From the NCBI GenBank assembly GCA_963520725.1, contig CAUQSG010000017.1, positions 1 through 27,979 on the forward strand: 27,979 nucleotides of DNA, written 5' to 3'. The notes under the pieces were generated by a model. The model worked only from the letters and a program-made list of their open reading frames with translations, did no database searches and was not told the DNA's origin. Of this stretch, positions 15,482 to 24,447 are shown in pieces (position 1 is the first letter of the stretch; each line of letters opens with the position of its first letter). The translations under genes were made by a program, and so were the position numbers. The DNA is from JABCPE02 sp963520725. GTDB taxonomy: Bacteria; Bacteroidota; Bacteroidia; Flavobacteriales; Weeksellaceae.

Positions 15482-16680
15482 TGTTTAGACTATTGTTCTT
15501 GTTTTCGGGCGTTTTTGCCATTGGGCAGAATATTAAAAGCATTCAGCTATTTAATCCACAGACCAATGACGAAACGCCTGTCATAAGGTTCGGAGAGCAG
15601 CTTGTCCTTCGTTTTGATGACTTGGACAATGGCAGCCAGATTTATCGCTATACGATAAAACATCTTGACAGAAACTGGAAAGATGACGGCTTGTTTTTCA
15701 CGGAATTTGCGACTGGAAAACTGAGCGGATTGATTGATAATTTTAAATATTCTTTCAATACCCACCAAGCCTACACGCACTACTCTCTGACCTTTCCTAA
15801 CAAGGACATTCAGCCTAAAATTTCGGGAAATTTTGAACTTATAGTTTATAAAGATTCGCCGAAAAAACCTCTTTTCACAAAGAGATTTTCGGTGGCAGAA
15901 AACGGAGCTGGAATTGGTCTGAATGTAAGCCGATACACCGCAGCGAAAACTCCAAACCTCAACCAAAGAGTAGAAGTAAAAGCTACCCTTACCGACCCAG
16001 AGACCAGCCGAAATATCAATTCTGTCAGCCTAAACATTATCCAAAATAATAATTTTAATGATGGAATTTTTAACCTAAAACCTTCCTCTGTCCTCTTTGG
16101 AAATCAACTGATGTTTCAGCAGTTAAATCTTGTTTTTCAAGGAAATAATGAGTTTTCTTACTTTGATAATAAAACTATGAATGCCTCCTCTGATATGGTG
16201 GCAGGAACGGAAAACATCGATGGTGTGAACTACACATACCTCTTCCCTACTTGGACGTCTCCGCTCAGCTACCAGTATCAGCCAGATGTCAATGGTGCTT
16301 TCTACTTCCGTAGTAATAACATGGGACAAGAAAGAAATGCTGACTACGAGGGCGACTACTCTTGGGTAGTGTTTTCTCTGGACAGCCATCCTTTGGAGGG
16401 AAAAGACATCTATGTCTTAGGGCAGTTTAATGATTATCAGGCTAACGAAGAGAGCCAAATGCACTACAACCCGAAAAGCCAAAAATATTTCGCTAAAATA
16501 TTCCTAAAACAGGGATTTTACAACTATATCCTTGCGACAAAAAACCGAAATGGAAAACTAAATTTTGGTGAAATCAATGGGAATTTCTGGCAAACACAAA
16601 ACCAATATCAGGCTTTTCTGTATTACACGCCTTTTGGAAAAAATTACGATGGGCTTATTGGTTATGGAGAAATCAGATAG
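15481..16680 (+). CDS. Type IX secretion system Plug protein (DUF5103)
   Basis: A 399-aa exported protein with a signal peptide (hydrophobic LLFLFSGVFAIG, cleavage near residue 13-16). It follows the DUF5103 layout: an N-terminal beta-domain with IQLFNPQTNDETPVI, a linker with RYTAAKTPNLNQ, and a C-terminal domain with YTPFGKNYDGLIGYG. This family is the periplasmic Plug that closes the empty SprA translocon of the Bacteroidota type IX secretion system, as established in Flavobacterium johnsoniae. It overlaps the preceding gene by one base. The gene converges with the minus-strand operon, with only 6 bases between stops. Confidence 0.85.
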   Translation: MFRLLFLFSGVFAIGQNIKSIQLFNPQTNDETPVIRFGEQLVLRFDDLDNGSQIYRYTIKHLDRNWKDDGLFFTEFATGKLSGLIDNFKYSFNTHQAYTHYSLTFPNKDIQPKISGNFELIVYKDSPKKPLFTKRFSVAENGAGIGLNVSRYTAAKTPNLNQRVEVKATLTDPETSRNINSVSLNIIQNNNFNDGIFNLKPSSVLFGNQLMFQQLNLVFQGNNEFSYFDNKTMNASSDMVAGTENIDGVNYTYLFPTWTSPLSYQYQPDVNGAFYFRSNNMGQERNADYEGDYSWVVFSLDSHPLEGKDIYVLGQFNDYQANEESQMHYNPKSQKYFAKIFLKQGFYNYILATKNRNGKLNFGEINGNFWQTQNQYQAFLYYTPFGKNYDGLIGYGEIR

Positions 16681-16686
16681 AACAGT

Positions 16687-18348
16687 CTATTCCCAAAATT
16701 GGAAATAATATTTTTTCCAGCTTTTCAGGACATCATCCGTTTTGTTCTGTGTTTTTTCTTTCAGATTTTTTTCATTGCTGAATAAAGAAACTCCCAGCCC
16801 AAAACGCTCCAGTGGATAACCCATAGCATTCAAAACCGTAACGCCCTCATCCAGAGATGAGGTATTTCTCTCCGAAATTCTTGCCGAAATTTTATTCGGA
16901 AAATGTATCATAAATAGATTTCGGCGGAGGTCAGGATGGCGTTCCAGCGTTTCGGAAACCATATTTCTCATCGTGAGATGATCCGAAGAAATCACTATCA
17001 TGGTGTTTTTTTCTGTATCCAGTTTTTTAATTTCATTGATAAATTCCGAAATCAAATAATCACTCACATGAAGGGCATTCAGAGTAACATTCTGCCCATT
17101 TTTATATTTTTTCTTCTTAAAATCTGGCGGAACAAAACCTCTCGGACTATGAGTGTTTATCGTAGAAATCATAATACTAAACGGCTGATTTTCAGATTTT
17201 AATTCCTTATATTTTTCTTTAGCAAATTCAAGGGTTTTGTCATCATTCAGCCCCCAGCGAGAGAGATTTCTCGGTGTTTTATACTTTTTATCAATATTTT
17301 CAAGTGAAAACATCTGAAAACCATGGCTTTCCAAAAATTTATCATTCCCCGCAAAGGCTTTCGGAGAACCTTGTATGAAAATATTTTTGTAGCCATCCTC
17401 GGCAAGTATATTCCCTACACCCTTTATTTTAGGGAGAAAACTCGGAAGCTGGTCGAGGTCATTATTCTCACGCCCCACCGCATATAGAGGCACTCCGCAC
17501 TGAGAACTAGCTATTCCTGCGATAGTCCAGCCTGTTCCCCAGACCTGATGAACATTAGAAAAGGAAAGTGATTCTTTCTCCAGCTGAGCCAAATTAGGCG
17601 CAAGGTCAGGGAAAATCTCCTGATTAAGGTATATTCGCTCAAAAGCCTCTGCATAAATCCAAACCAGATTATATTTTGTTTCGTTTTTTACGGGCTGAGA
17701 CGGATGATAATTATCTTTAAACAAAAATTTCGGGTCTTCATCTACCACTTTATAAGTTTGGTAAATATCATAGTTTAAAGGATTAAAGACCAATAGAACC
17801 AGCATCAAAAACACTGGAATTTTAGTGTTGATGGTTTTCTCTTTTGTCTCTTTTTTAATAAAATTCTTAAAGCAAAAAAACGCTGAAAAAATAAATAAAG
17901 CCACCAACAATGTGATGTCTATGATAAGTTTATAAAAATCCCCTATTCCTGCCCCTTTGATGCCTGTTTTCAGGTGAAATGGAATACTTTCGTTAAAGCC
18001 AGTTCCTGTCAGATTAAACGAGAGATAATATAATATGCCTTGAACTCCTGCAATGAGCCAAAAATAAAAAGCAAGTTTTCCTCTATTTATCAGCAGAAGA
18101 AAACATACCAAAGAAAATAGTATATAGCTGATATTGAGCTTAGTATGAGTGATAATTCTCAGCGTAGTCTCATTCTCTATAATGGACAAAATCTGTAAAT
18201 ACAAAAAACATGCATAAAAAACCAATAAAATACTATAAATCAGTTTTTTATATCTAATTCCCCTTTGAAAAACTACTACCGAAATGGTGAACATTATCAA
18301 AAGAAAATGCAGGGAATAAATCAGAAAAGTAGGCGTGTCCTGTCCCAA
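16687..18348 (-). CDS. OpgB-like membrane sulfatase-fold phosphoglycerol transferase
   Basis: 553 aa. Five to six hydrophobic segments (about 8-28, 36-56, 72-88, 92-110, 140-160, 177-190) lead into a sulfatase/LTA-synthase-type periplasmic domain. Active-site residues can be read: E234 in WIYAEAFE, nucleophile T275 in GTGWTIAG followed by SSQCGVPL (close to the OpgB/MdoB signature), H400 in NTHS, and D456-H457 in SSDH. The family moves phosphoglycerol or similar groups onto periplasmic glycans or lipids. The exact substrate here is unknown. The start is a TTG at 18348, one base after the upstream gene; the next in-frame ATG would cut the first membrane segment. Confidence 0.85.
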   Translation of the reverse strand: MGQDTPTFLIYSLHFLLIMFTISVVVFQRGIRYKKLIYSILLVFYACFLYLQILSIIENETTLRIITHTKLNISYILFSLVCFLLLINRGKLAFYFWLIAGVQGILYYLSFNLTGTGFNESIPFHLKTGIKGAGIGDFYKLIIDITLLVALFIFSAFFCFKNFIKKETKEKTINTKIPVFLMLVLLVFNPLNYDIYQTYKVVDEDPKFLFKDNYHPSQPVKNETKYNLVWIYAEAFERIYLNQEIFPDLAPNLAQLEKESLSFSNVHQVWGTGWTIAGIASSQCGVPLYAVGRENNDLDQLPSFLPKIKGVGNILAEDGYKNIFIQGSPKAFAGNDKFLESHGFQMFSLENIDKKYKTPRNLSRWGLNDDKTLEFAKEKYKELKSENQPFSIMISTINTHSPRGFVPPDFKKKKYKNGQNVTLNALHVSDYLISEFINEIKKLDTEKNTMIVISSDHLTMRNMVSETLERHPDLRRNLFMIHFPNKISARISERNTSSLDEGVTVLNAMGYPLERFGLGVSLFSNEKNLKEKTQNKTDDVLKSWKKYYFQFWE

Positions 18349-18349
18349 T

Positions 18350-18880
18350 TTATTTCAAGTGTTTAAAAAATTCCCACATCACAATTCCACCACAAACACT
18401 CACATTTAGAGAGTGTTTAGTCCCCAGCTGAGGTATCTCCAAGAAGTCATCACAGAGCGGAAGAACCTCATCACTGATGCCCTCCACTTCGTTACCAAGA
18501 ACCAATGCATATTTTTGGCTCTTCATAAAATCAAACTCTGTAATCATTTGGCTTCCAGTAGTTTGTTCCACTCCTACTACTTTATACCCTTCTGATTTTA
18601 TACTTTGTAAAGCCTCCGTAACGGACTCAAAATAAGCCCAATCCACGCTTTCCGTAGCTCCTAGCGCAGCCTTATGGATTTCTCTATGCGGCGGCTGTGG
18701 AGTGATTCCACAGAGTAAGATTTTTTCTACCAAAAAAGCATCTGCTGTACGAAATACCGCCCCTACATTATGCATACTGCGCACATTATCAAGGACTATA
18801 ACCAGAGGAGTTTTAGAACTTTGTTTAAATGTTTCTACATCTATTCTCCCCAGCTCTTCTAATTTAAGTTTCTGAACCAA
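18350..18880 (-). CDS. TrmH/SpoU-family RNA methyltransferase
   Basis: A 176-aa SPOUT-fold enzyme that 2'-O-methylates ribose in tRNA or rRNA with S-adenosylmethionine. Three SpoU motifs are present: NVGAVFRTADAF near residue 40, LGNEVEGIS near residue 132, and IPQLGTKHSLNVSVCGGI near residue 150, which forms the knot. At this short length it resembles the single-domain TrmH-like or TrmL-like forms; the target base is not known. The start is a TTG (18880), because the first in-frame ATG would delete motif 1. It sits 12 bases after the bestrophin gene and one base before the sulfatase gene, in one operon. Confidence 0.88.
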   Translation of the reverse strand: MVQKLKLEELGRIDVETFKQSSKTPLVIVLDNVRSMHNVGAVFRTADAFLVEKILLCGITPQPPHREIHKAALGATESVDWAYFESVTEALQSIKSEGYKVVGVEQTTGSQMITEFDFMKSQKYALVLGNEVEGISDEVLPLCDDFLEIPQLGTKHSLNVSVCGGIVMWEFFKHLK

Positions 18881-18892
18881 AATAATTATTTT

Positions 18893-19774
18893 TTAGGATT
18901 CACTGAAAATACGAATTACATTCTTCTCTATATTCTGAGCTATCAGCTCCATAGGAAGGTCATTTTCATCATTATTAAACGGTTCCTCTATCTCCTCTGC
19001 CAGCACCTCCATACTCATCAGCACATAGAATACGAAAACAGTAAGAAATACCATAAGATACCCTATACTCATAGAATAGGCGATAGGAAGAGTAATTACA
19101 TAAATAACGATAAATTTCTTTGTAAAAGATGAATAAGAATAAGGAATCGGCGTGTTTTTGATTCTTTCGCAGCCACCACAGACTTCCAAAAACCCTCTGG
19201 CATGATAGTCCAGCATCAGCATCTGCTCTCCCGATATTTTACCTTCTTTATATAATTTCTGAATTCTCTCCTGTATCCTCCAAATCAGCGCATTAGGCGG
19301 ATGTGGAAGCTGCTCTACTTCCGTATGATGCTGGTCTTGTGCCAGTTCCATTTTAGTGGATTTTTTGGACAAGTGCCTACTAAGCAAGTGAGGGAAAAAA
19401 CAAATATATTTCTGAAAAAAGTCTCTATTTTCGGTGTCTGCTGTGTCCAGCATGGTATGGAGTTTAATGGCAAAATTTCGGGAGTCATTTACCATTCTTC
19501 CCAGAAGTTTTCGCCCTTCCCACCATCGGTCATAGGCGGTATTAGTCCTGAAAACCAAAAGCATTGACAAGACAAAACCCAGCAGCGTGTGGATGAGAGA
19601 AATATTTTTAATCGAAGAATCCTTGTCTATTTTAAAATATTCTATCTCCAAAAAAGCCACTATTGCCGCATATACAGCCATGGCAATCATCCCTGACCTC
19701 AAGGTTTTTAGTGAGTCTGACTTATGTATACTCAGCAGTATGGATATCCAGTGCTTATTATCATATACCCGCAT
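18893..19774 (-). CDS. Bestrophin-family (UPF0187) ion channel
   Basis: A 293-aa inner-membrane protein of the bestrophin family, pentameric anion or cation channels. The RTNTAYDRWWEGRK motif (near residue 76), typical of bacterial bestrophins, is present. Four hydrophobic segments can be seen (about 28-48, 58-76, 218-238, 240-260). The C-terminal tail (EEPFNNDENDLPMELI) matches the family's conserved cytoplasmic acidic patch. It starts with ATG and is first in a three-gene minus-strand operon with trmH and the sulfatase. Ion selectivity cannot be judged. Confidence 0.88.
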   Translation of the reverse strand: MRVYDNKHWISILLSIHKSDSLKTLRSGMIAMAVYAAIVAFLEIEYFKIDKDSSIKNISLIHTLLGFVLSMLLVFRTNTAYDRWWEGRKLLGRMVNDSRNFAIKLHTMLDTADTENRDFFQKYICFFPHLLSRHLSKKSTKMELAQDQHHTEVEQLPHPPNALIWRIQERIQKLYKEGKISGEQMLMLDYHARGFLEVCGGCERIKNTPIPYSYSSFTKKFIVIYVITLPIAYSMSIGYLMVFLTVFVFYVLMSMEVLAEEIEEPFNNDENDLPMELIAQNIEKNVIRIFSES

Positions 19775-19801
19775 ATAATATCTTTTTTAGCCCTAAAAGT
19801 T

Positions 19802-19809
19802 TAAATTTG
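19802..19809 (+). promoter_or_regulatory. Exact -7 consensus on the + strand upstream of mutS
   Basis: TAAATTTG matches TAnnTTTG but is 77 bases from the mutS ATG. It is a possible second, distal mutS promoter. It faces the minus-strand motif at 19812-19819, so the two would run into each other. Confidence 0.3.
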
Positions 19810-19811
19810 CA

Positions 19812-19819
19812 CAAAAATA
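19812..19819 (-). promoter_or_regulatory. -7 promoter element of the bestrophin-trmH-sulfatase operon
   Basis: On the minus strand this reads TATTTTTG, an exact consensus match, 37 bases before the bestrophin ATG at 19774. A T-rich segment upstream contains TTTTG, but at a shorter spacing than usual for -33. Confidence 0.5.
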
Positions 19820-19854
19820 ATACTTTTTTAACAAAATTTTATTGAAATCTTCTT

Positions 19855-19862
19855 TAATTTTG
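19855..19862 (+). promoter_or_regulatory. -7 promoter element of mutS
   Basis: TAATTTTG matches TAnnTTTG and ends 24 bases before the mutS ATG, the spacing seen at the suf operon and at the 13907 gene. This is the preferred mutS promoter. Confidence 0.55.
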
Positions 19863-19886
19863 TTCCCTTAAACCTAATTTCACTTT

Positions 19887-22475
19887 ATGGCAAAAACGAC
19901 ACAAAAAGAAACTCCGCTGATGGCTCAGTACAACAGCATCAAAGCTAAATATCCAGATGCTGTCCTACTCTTTCGTGTGGGGGATTTTTACGAAACCTTT
20001 GGGCAGGATGCTGTGCGAACTTCCCAGATTTTGGGCATCGTTCTCACAAAGAGAAATAACGGCGGTTCCCATACCGAGCTGGCTGGTTTTCCTCACCACT
20101 CCCTGAATTCCTACCTTCCCAAACTGGTTCGTGCTGGACTGCGTGTCGCAATCTGTGACCAGCTGGAAGACCCAAAGATGACCAAAGGCATCGTAAAAAG
20201 AGGCGTTACAGAGCTTGTTACGCCAGGAGTTACTTTTAATGAGCAGATTCTGACCACCAAAGAGAATAATTTTCTACTGTCTATCCATCGTGAAAAAGAA
20301 AAATACGGCATGGCTCTAGTGGACATTTCCACAGGAGAATTCCTTGTTTCGGAAGGGAACTCGGATAAGCTGATGCACATCATCCATACCTTCAGCCCTA
20401 GTGAAATTATCTATCAGCGAAAAACCGAACTTCCAAACAGAATAAAAGACAGAAACTCTTTCGCTCTGGAGGACTGGGCATATCAGTATCCTTTTGCTTA
20501 TGAGAAACTTACCAACCATTTCAAAACAAAATCACTGAAAGGCTACGGTATAGAGGAATTTCCATTAGCCATCACTGCTGCTGGTGCTATTTTTGCCTAT
20601 TTAGTAGAGGACACCCATCATGCTCTCATTCAGCACATTACCAAAATACAAAACATTCCGCAGGATGATTATTTAATGATGGACGGCTTTACGCTTAGAA
20701 ATTTGGAAATCATTCATTCCAACCACCATGAGGGCAAAAGCCTTCTGGATATCATAGACCGCACGACCACGCCTATGGGAGGGCGACTGCTGAGAAGAAG
20801 AATGATTCTTCCACTGAAATCCGTAAATGAAATCAACCGAAGACTCTCTCTGATAGAGTTTTTTAACAAAGAAGAAAACTTAAAATACAATATCCACGAC
20901 CTTCTAAAATCTATTTCTGACCTAGACCGACTGCTGGGAAAACTTGCAGCAGAGAAAATTTCGCCGAAAGAGCTCGGAAACTTCCGTAATAGTTTAATAA
21001 GCATTGAAAAAATAAAGGAACTGCTGCTGCCTTATCCAGATGTTTTGGCTTGGATTACTCCTCTGCACAGCCATAAAGAACTCATTGATTATCTCCAAAG
21101 CCATCTAAATGAGGAGCTTCCTGTGAGTATAAACAAAGGAAATGTAATCAAAGAAGGCGTTTCCGAAGAATTGGATAGACTGAGAAATCTCCTCTACAGC
21201 GGAAAATCCTATTTGGATGAAATGTGCCAGCGCGAGAGCGAGAGAACAGGAATTTCAAGTTTAAAGATAGATTTTAATAATGTTTTCGGATATTACATAG
21301 AAGTCCGAAACACGCATAAAGACAAGGTTCCTGAACACTGGATAAGAAAACAGACGCTGGTCAATGCAGAGCGGTACATCACAGAGGAACTGAAAGAATA
21401 CGAATCACAGATACTGGGAGCTGAGGAAAAAATCGCCCAGCTGGAACATTTGCTCTACAAAAAAATAGAAGAGCAGGTTCTCGTGCATATTGACACCATT
21501 CAAAACAATTCTAAAATCATTGCAGAAATAGACTGCGCAGTAGGACTTTCGGAACTTGCGATAGCAGAAAACTATACTAAACCGATTATAAATGAGGATT
21601 TTGCAATAAACATCAAAGAAGGAAGACACCCTGTGATAGAAAAATCCCTGCCTCTGGGCGAAAAATACATTCCAAATGATATTTTTCTTGACCGAGATAC
21701 CCAGCAGATTATGATGGTCACAGGTCCCAACATGTCTGGTAAATCAGCCGTTCTGAGACAAACCGCCATCATCTGTCTTTTGGCGCAGATTGGTAGTTTT
21801 GTCCCTGCAAAACACGCCGAAATAGGAGTTTTGGACAGGATTTTCACCCGTGTAGGAGCATCGGATAACATTTCGGCGGGAGAATCTACTTTTATGGTGG
21901 AAATGAATGAATCTGCCAACATTCTGAACAACATCACAGAGCGAAGCCTCATTCTGTTAGATGAAATCGGGCGAGGAACTTCCACTTATGACGGGATTTC
22001 CATCGCTTGGGCTATTGCGGAATACCTCCACCAGCACCCTACACAGCCGAAGACGCTGTTTGCGACCCACTATCACGAGCTCAATGAAATGCAGAATAAT
22101 TTCAGCCGAATTAAAAACTATCACATCGCCATACAAGAGAACAAAAATAATGTGATTTTCCTAAGAAAACTAGTTGCAGGAGGCAGCGAGCACAGCTTTG
22201 GTATCTATGTAGCCAAACTGGCTGGGATGCCTACGAAAGTAGTCAATAGAGCAAAAGAAATTCTAAAAACCTTAGAAAACAGCCGAAGCCAAGACCAAAA
22301 CACGGAGAACATAAAACGAGTGACCGAGGAAAATCTTCAGCTCTCTTTCTTTCAGCTGGATGACCCTGCTTTAGAGAGCATCAGAGAAGAACTTACCCAA
22401 ATAGACATCAATACTCTGACACCGATAGAAGCCCTGATGAAACTCAATAAAATCAAAAGCATGATTGGGAAATAA
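19887..22475 (+). CDS. mutS: DNA mismatch repair protein MutS
   Basis: Mismatch-recognition ATPase of DNA repair. The 862-aa length is standard for MutS. The mismatch-binding motif DFYETF (F34, E36) is present in domain I. The C-terminal ATPase has Walker A GPNMSGKS (613-620), then SILDEIGRGTSTYDG-type Walker B and D-loop residues (LILLDEIGRGTST), and a switch histidine in FATHYHEL. The last 25 residues (TPIEALMKLNKIK) form the usual C-terminal helix. It is intact and in one frame, and has its own promoter. A stem-loop overlaps its stop codon. Confidence 0.97.
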   Translation: MAKTTQKETPLMAQYNSIKAKYPDAVLLFRVGDFYETFGQDAVRTSQILGIVLTKRNNGGSHTELAGFPHHSLNSYLPKLVRAGLRVAICDQLEDPKMTKGIVKRGVTELVTPGVTFNEQILTTKENNFLLSIHREKEKYGMALVDISTGEFLVSEGNSDKLMHIIHTFSPSEIIYQRKTELPNRIKDRNSFALEDWAYQYPFAYEKLTNHFKTKSLKGYGIEEFPLAITAAGAIFAYLVEDTHHALIQHITKIQNIPQDDYLMMDGFTLRNLEIIHSNHHEGKSLLDIIDRTTTPMGGRLLRRRMILPLKSVNEINRRLSLIEFFNKEENLKYNIHDLLKSISDLDRLLGKLAAEKISPKELGNFRNSLISIEKIKELLLPYPDVLAWITPLHSHKELIDYLQSHLNEELPVSINKGNVIKEGVSEELDRLRNLLYSGKSYLDEMCQRESERTGISSLKIDFNNVFGYYIEVRNTHKDKVPEHWIRKQTLVNAERYITEELKEYESQILGAEEKIAQLEHLLYKKIEEQVLVHIDTIQNNSKIIAEIDCAVGLSELAIAENYTKPIINEDFAINIKEGRHPVIEKSLPLGEKYIPNDIFLDRDTQQIMMVTGPNMSGKSAVLRQTAIICLLAQIGSFVPAKHAEIGVLDRIFTRVGASDNISAGESTFMVEMNESANILNNITERSLILLDEIGRGTSTYDGISIAWAIAEYLHQHPTQPKTLFATHYHELNEMQNNFSRIKNYHIAIQENKNNVIFLRKLVAGGSEHSFGIYVAKLAGMPTKVVNRAKEILKTLENSRSQDQNTENIKRVTEENLQLSFFQLDDPALESIREELTQIDINTLTPIEALMKLNKIKSMIGK

Positions 22476-22497
22476 AATCCCAACTTTAGTTTTTTTT
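22465..22497 (+). terminator. Probable intrinsic terminator of mutS
   Basis: A 6-bp stem TTGGGA (22465-22470) with TCCCAA (22478-22483) surrounds the stop codon, and eight Ts follow at 22490-22497 after a 6-base gap. The gap weakens the call. Confidence 0.5.
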
Positions 22498-22498
22498 G

Positions 22499-22506
22499 TA
22501 TTTTTA
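22499..22506 (+). promoter_or_regulatory. Weak candidate -7 element of the purF-like operon
   Basis: TATTTTTA is one base off the consensus and 33 bases before the ATG at 22540. It sits right after the mutS terminator-like element. No -33 partner was found. Confidence 0.3.
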
Positions 22507-22539
22507 CAGAAGATTTTTAAATAAAAACAAAATATAACT

Positions 22540-24441
22540 ATGAGCGACCACTTACAGCATGAATGCGGCATTGCGATGCTTCGCCTACTAAAACCTTTGG
22601 AGTACTACAAAAAAAAATATGGAACTCCTTTTTATGGTATCAATAAAATGTATCTGATGCTGGAAAAACAGCATAACCGTGGACAGGATGGCGCAGGACT
22701 GGCTAGCGTAAAATTTGATATGCAACCTGGCGAGAGATACATCAGCCGTATCCGTTCTAATGCCAATCAGCCGATACAGGATATTTTCAATCAAATCAAT
22801 ACCAGAATCAGCGAAATTCTAAAAGAAAATCCAGAAATAAAAAATGACACAGAAGCCCAGAAACATCTGCTTCCATACATTGGGAATATATTTTTAGGGC
22901 ATGTCCGCTATGGGACTTTTGGGAAAAACAGCATAGAAAGTGTTCATCCTTTTCTTCGACAAAACAACTGGATTTACCGCAACCTCATCGTAGCTGGGAA
23001 TTTTAATATGACCAATTCCAAAGAACTTTTCCAAAAACTGGTAGAACTCGGTCAGCACCCGAAAGAGCAGACCGATACAGTGACCATCATGGAGAGAATA
23101 GGGCATTTCCTAGACACCGAAGTTGAAAACCTATACCAAAAACTAAAAGCCGAAGGCTACTCCAAAAAAGATGCTGCGGCAGAAATCCCAAACCAGCTGG
23201 ATGTAGCTAAAATCCTCAAAAAATCTGCATATATATGGGACGGCGGCTATGCTATGTCAGGAATCATAGGACATGGCGATGCCTTTGTCATCAGAGACCC
23301 TGCGGGTATTCGTCCAGCGTATTACTACAAAGATGATGAAATCGTAGTTGTAGCCTCCGAAAGGCCAGTTATCCAGACTGCATTTAATCTTGATTTTGAG
23401 CAAATTACAGAATTAAACCCAGGTTCGGCTATCATCATCAAGAAAAACGGAAATGTTTCCATAGAAGAAATTCTCCCTGCCCTGCCCTACAAGGCATGTT
23501 CTTTTGAAAGAATTTATTTCTCACGAGGCAGCGACAAGGAAATTTATCAAGAAAGAAAAAAACTGGGAGCGCTTCTCTTCCCAAAAATTCTAAATTCCGT
23601 AGATGAAGACCTGAAAAACACGGTTTTCGCCTACATCCCGAACACTGCGGAAACCTCTTTTTATGGGCTAATAGAAGAAGCTGACGCCCATCTGAATGAA
23701 TACAAGAAAAACCAAATCCTAAAATTAGGAAACAATATTTCAGAGGAAAAATTGGAGGAAATCTTGTCCCTTCATCCTACAACCGAAAAAGTAGCCATCA
23801 AGGATGCTAAACTCCGTACTTTCATCACGGAAGACAGCAGCCGAAATGATTTGGTAGCCCATGTTTACGACATTACATACGGTTCTGTCCGAAAAAATAT
23901 TGACAATCTGGTCATTATAGACGACAGCATCGTAAGAGGAACTACACTGAGAAACAGTATTTTACGAATTCTAAATCGTTTGAATCCGAAAAAAATAATC
24001 GTTCTATCCTCTGCTCCACAAATCCGTTATCCTGACTGTTATGGTATAGACATGGCTCGTTTAGAGGATTTGGTGGCTTTCGAGGCGGCTTTAGAACTGC
24101 ACAAGGAAAGAGGTTCTGACCATATCATAAAGGAAGTTTATGAAAAATGTAAATCTCAAGTGGATTTAGAAGATTCCCAAGTCATTAACTATGTCAAAGA
24201 AATCTATGCGCCTTTTTCTGAGGAAGAAATTTCAGCGAAAATAACTGAACTTTTAGTTCCTGAGGAAATGAACTGCCCTGTGGAAATCATCTTCCAAAGC
24301 GTAGAAAACCTACACAAAGCCTGCCCGAAAAACCTCGGCGACTGGTATTTCACTGGTGACTACCCTACCGCTGGCGGAAACCGAGTGGTGAATAGAGCCT
24401 ACATCAATTTCTTTGAAGGAAATAAAGAAAGAGCATACTAA
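22540..24441 (+). CDS. PurF-like amidophosphoribosyltransferase paralogue (633 aa)
   Basis: A class II glutamine amidotransferase (Ntn) joined to a phosphoribosyltransferase. The nucleophile is C9 in HECGIAML, preceded by eight residues that would have to be removed. The glutamine domain includes HNRGQDGAG and GHVRYGTFG. The phosphoribosyltransferase site is VIIDDSIVRGTT (458-469). At 633 aa it is far longer than classical PurF (about 450-510) and has inserts such as residues about 80-110 and 400-430. Bacteroidota often carry such a second form besides normal PurF. The reaction is probably PRPP plus glutamine to phosphoribosylamine, but a different acceptor is possible. recG follows 6 bases later. 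Confidence 0.85.
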   Translation: MSDHLQHECGIAMLRLLKPLEYYKKKYGTPFYGINKMYLMLEKQHNRGQDGAGLASVKFDMQPGERYISRIRSNANQPIQDIFNQINTRISEILKENPEIKNDTEAQKHLLPYIGNIFLGHVRYGTFGKNSIESVHPFLRQNNWIYRNLIVAGNFNMTNSKELFQKLVELGQHPKEQTDTVTIMERIGHFLDTEVENLYQKLKAEGYSKKDAAAEIPNQLDVAKILKKSAYIWDGGYAMSGIIGHGDAFVIRDPAGIRPAYYYKDDEIVVVASERPVIQTAFNLDFEQITELNPGSAIIIKKNGNVSIEEILPALPYKACSFERIYFSRGSDKEIYQERKKLGALLFPKILNSVDEDLKNTVFAYIPNTAETSFYGLIEEADAHLNEYKKNQILKLGNNISEEKLEEILSLHPTTEKVAIKDAKLRTFITEDSSRNDLVAHVYDITYGSVRKNIDNLVIIDDSIVRGTTLRNSILRILNRLNPKKIIVLSSAPQIRYPDCYGIDMARLEDLVAFEAALELHKERGSDHIIKEVYEKCKSQVDLEDSQVINYVKEIYAPFSEEEISAKITELLVPEEMNCPVEIIFQSVENLHKACPKNLGDWYFTGDYPTAGGNRVVNRAYINFFEGNKERAY

Positions 24442-24447
24442 CGCATT

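Noticed and set aside
16681..16712. Bidirectional terminator between the Plug and sulfatase genes
   Set aside because: Only 6 bases separate the stops, and the TTCC/GGAA pairing nearby is too short.
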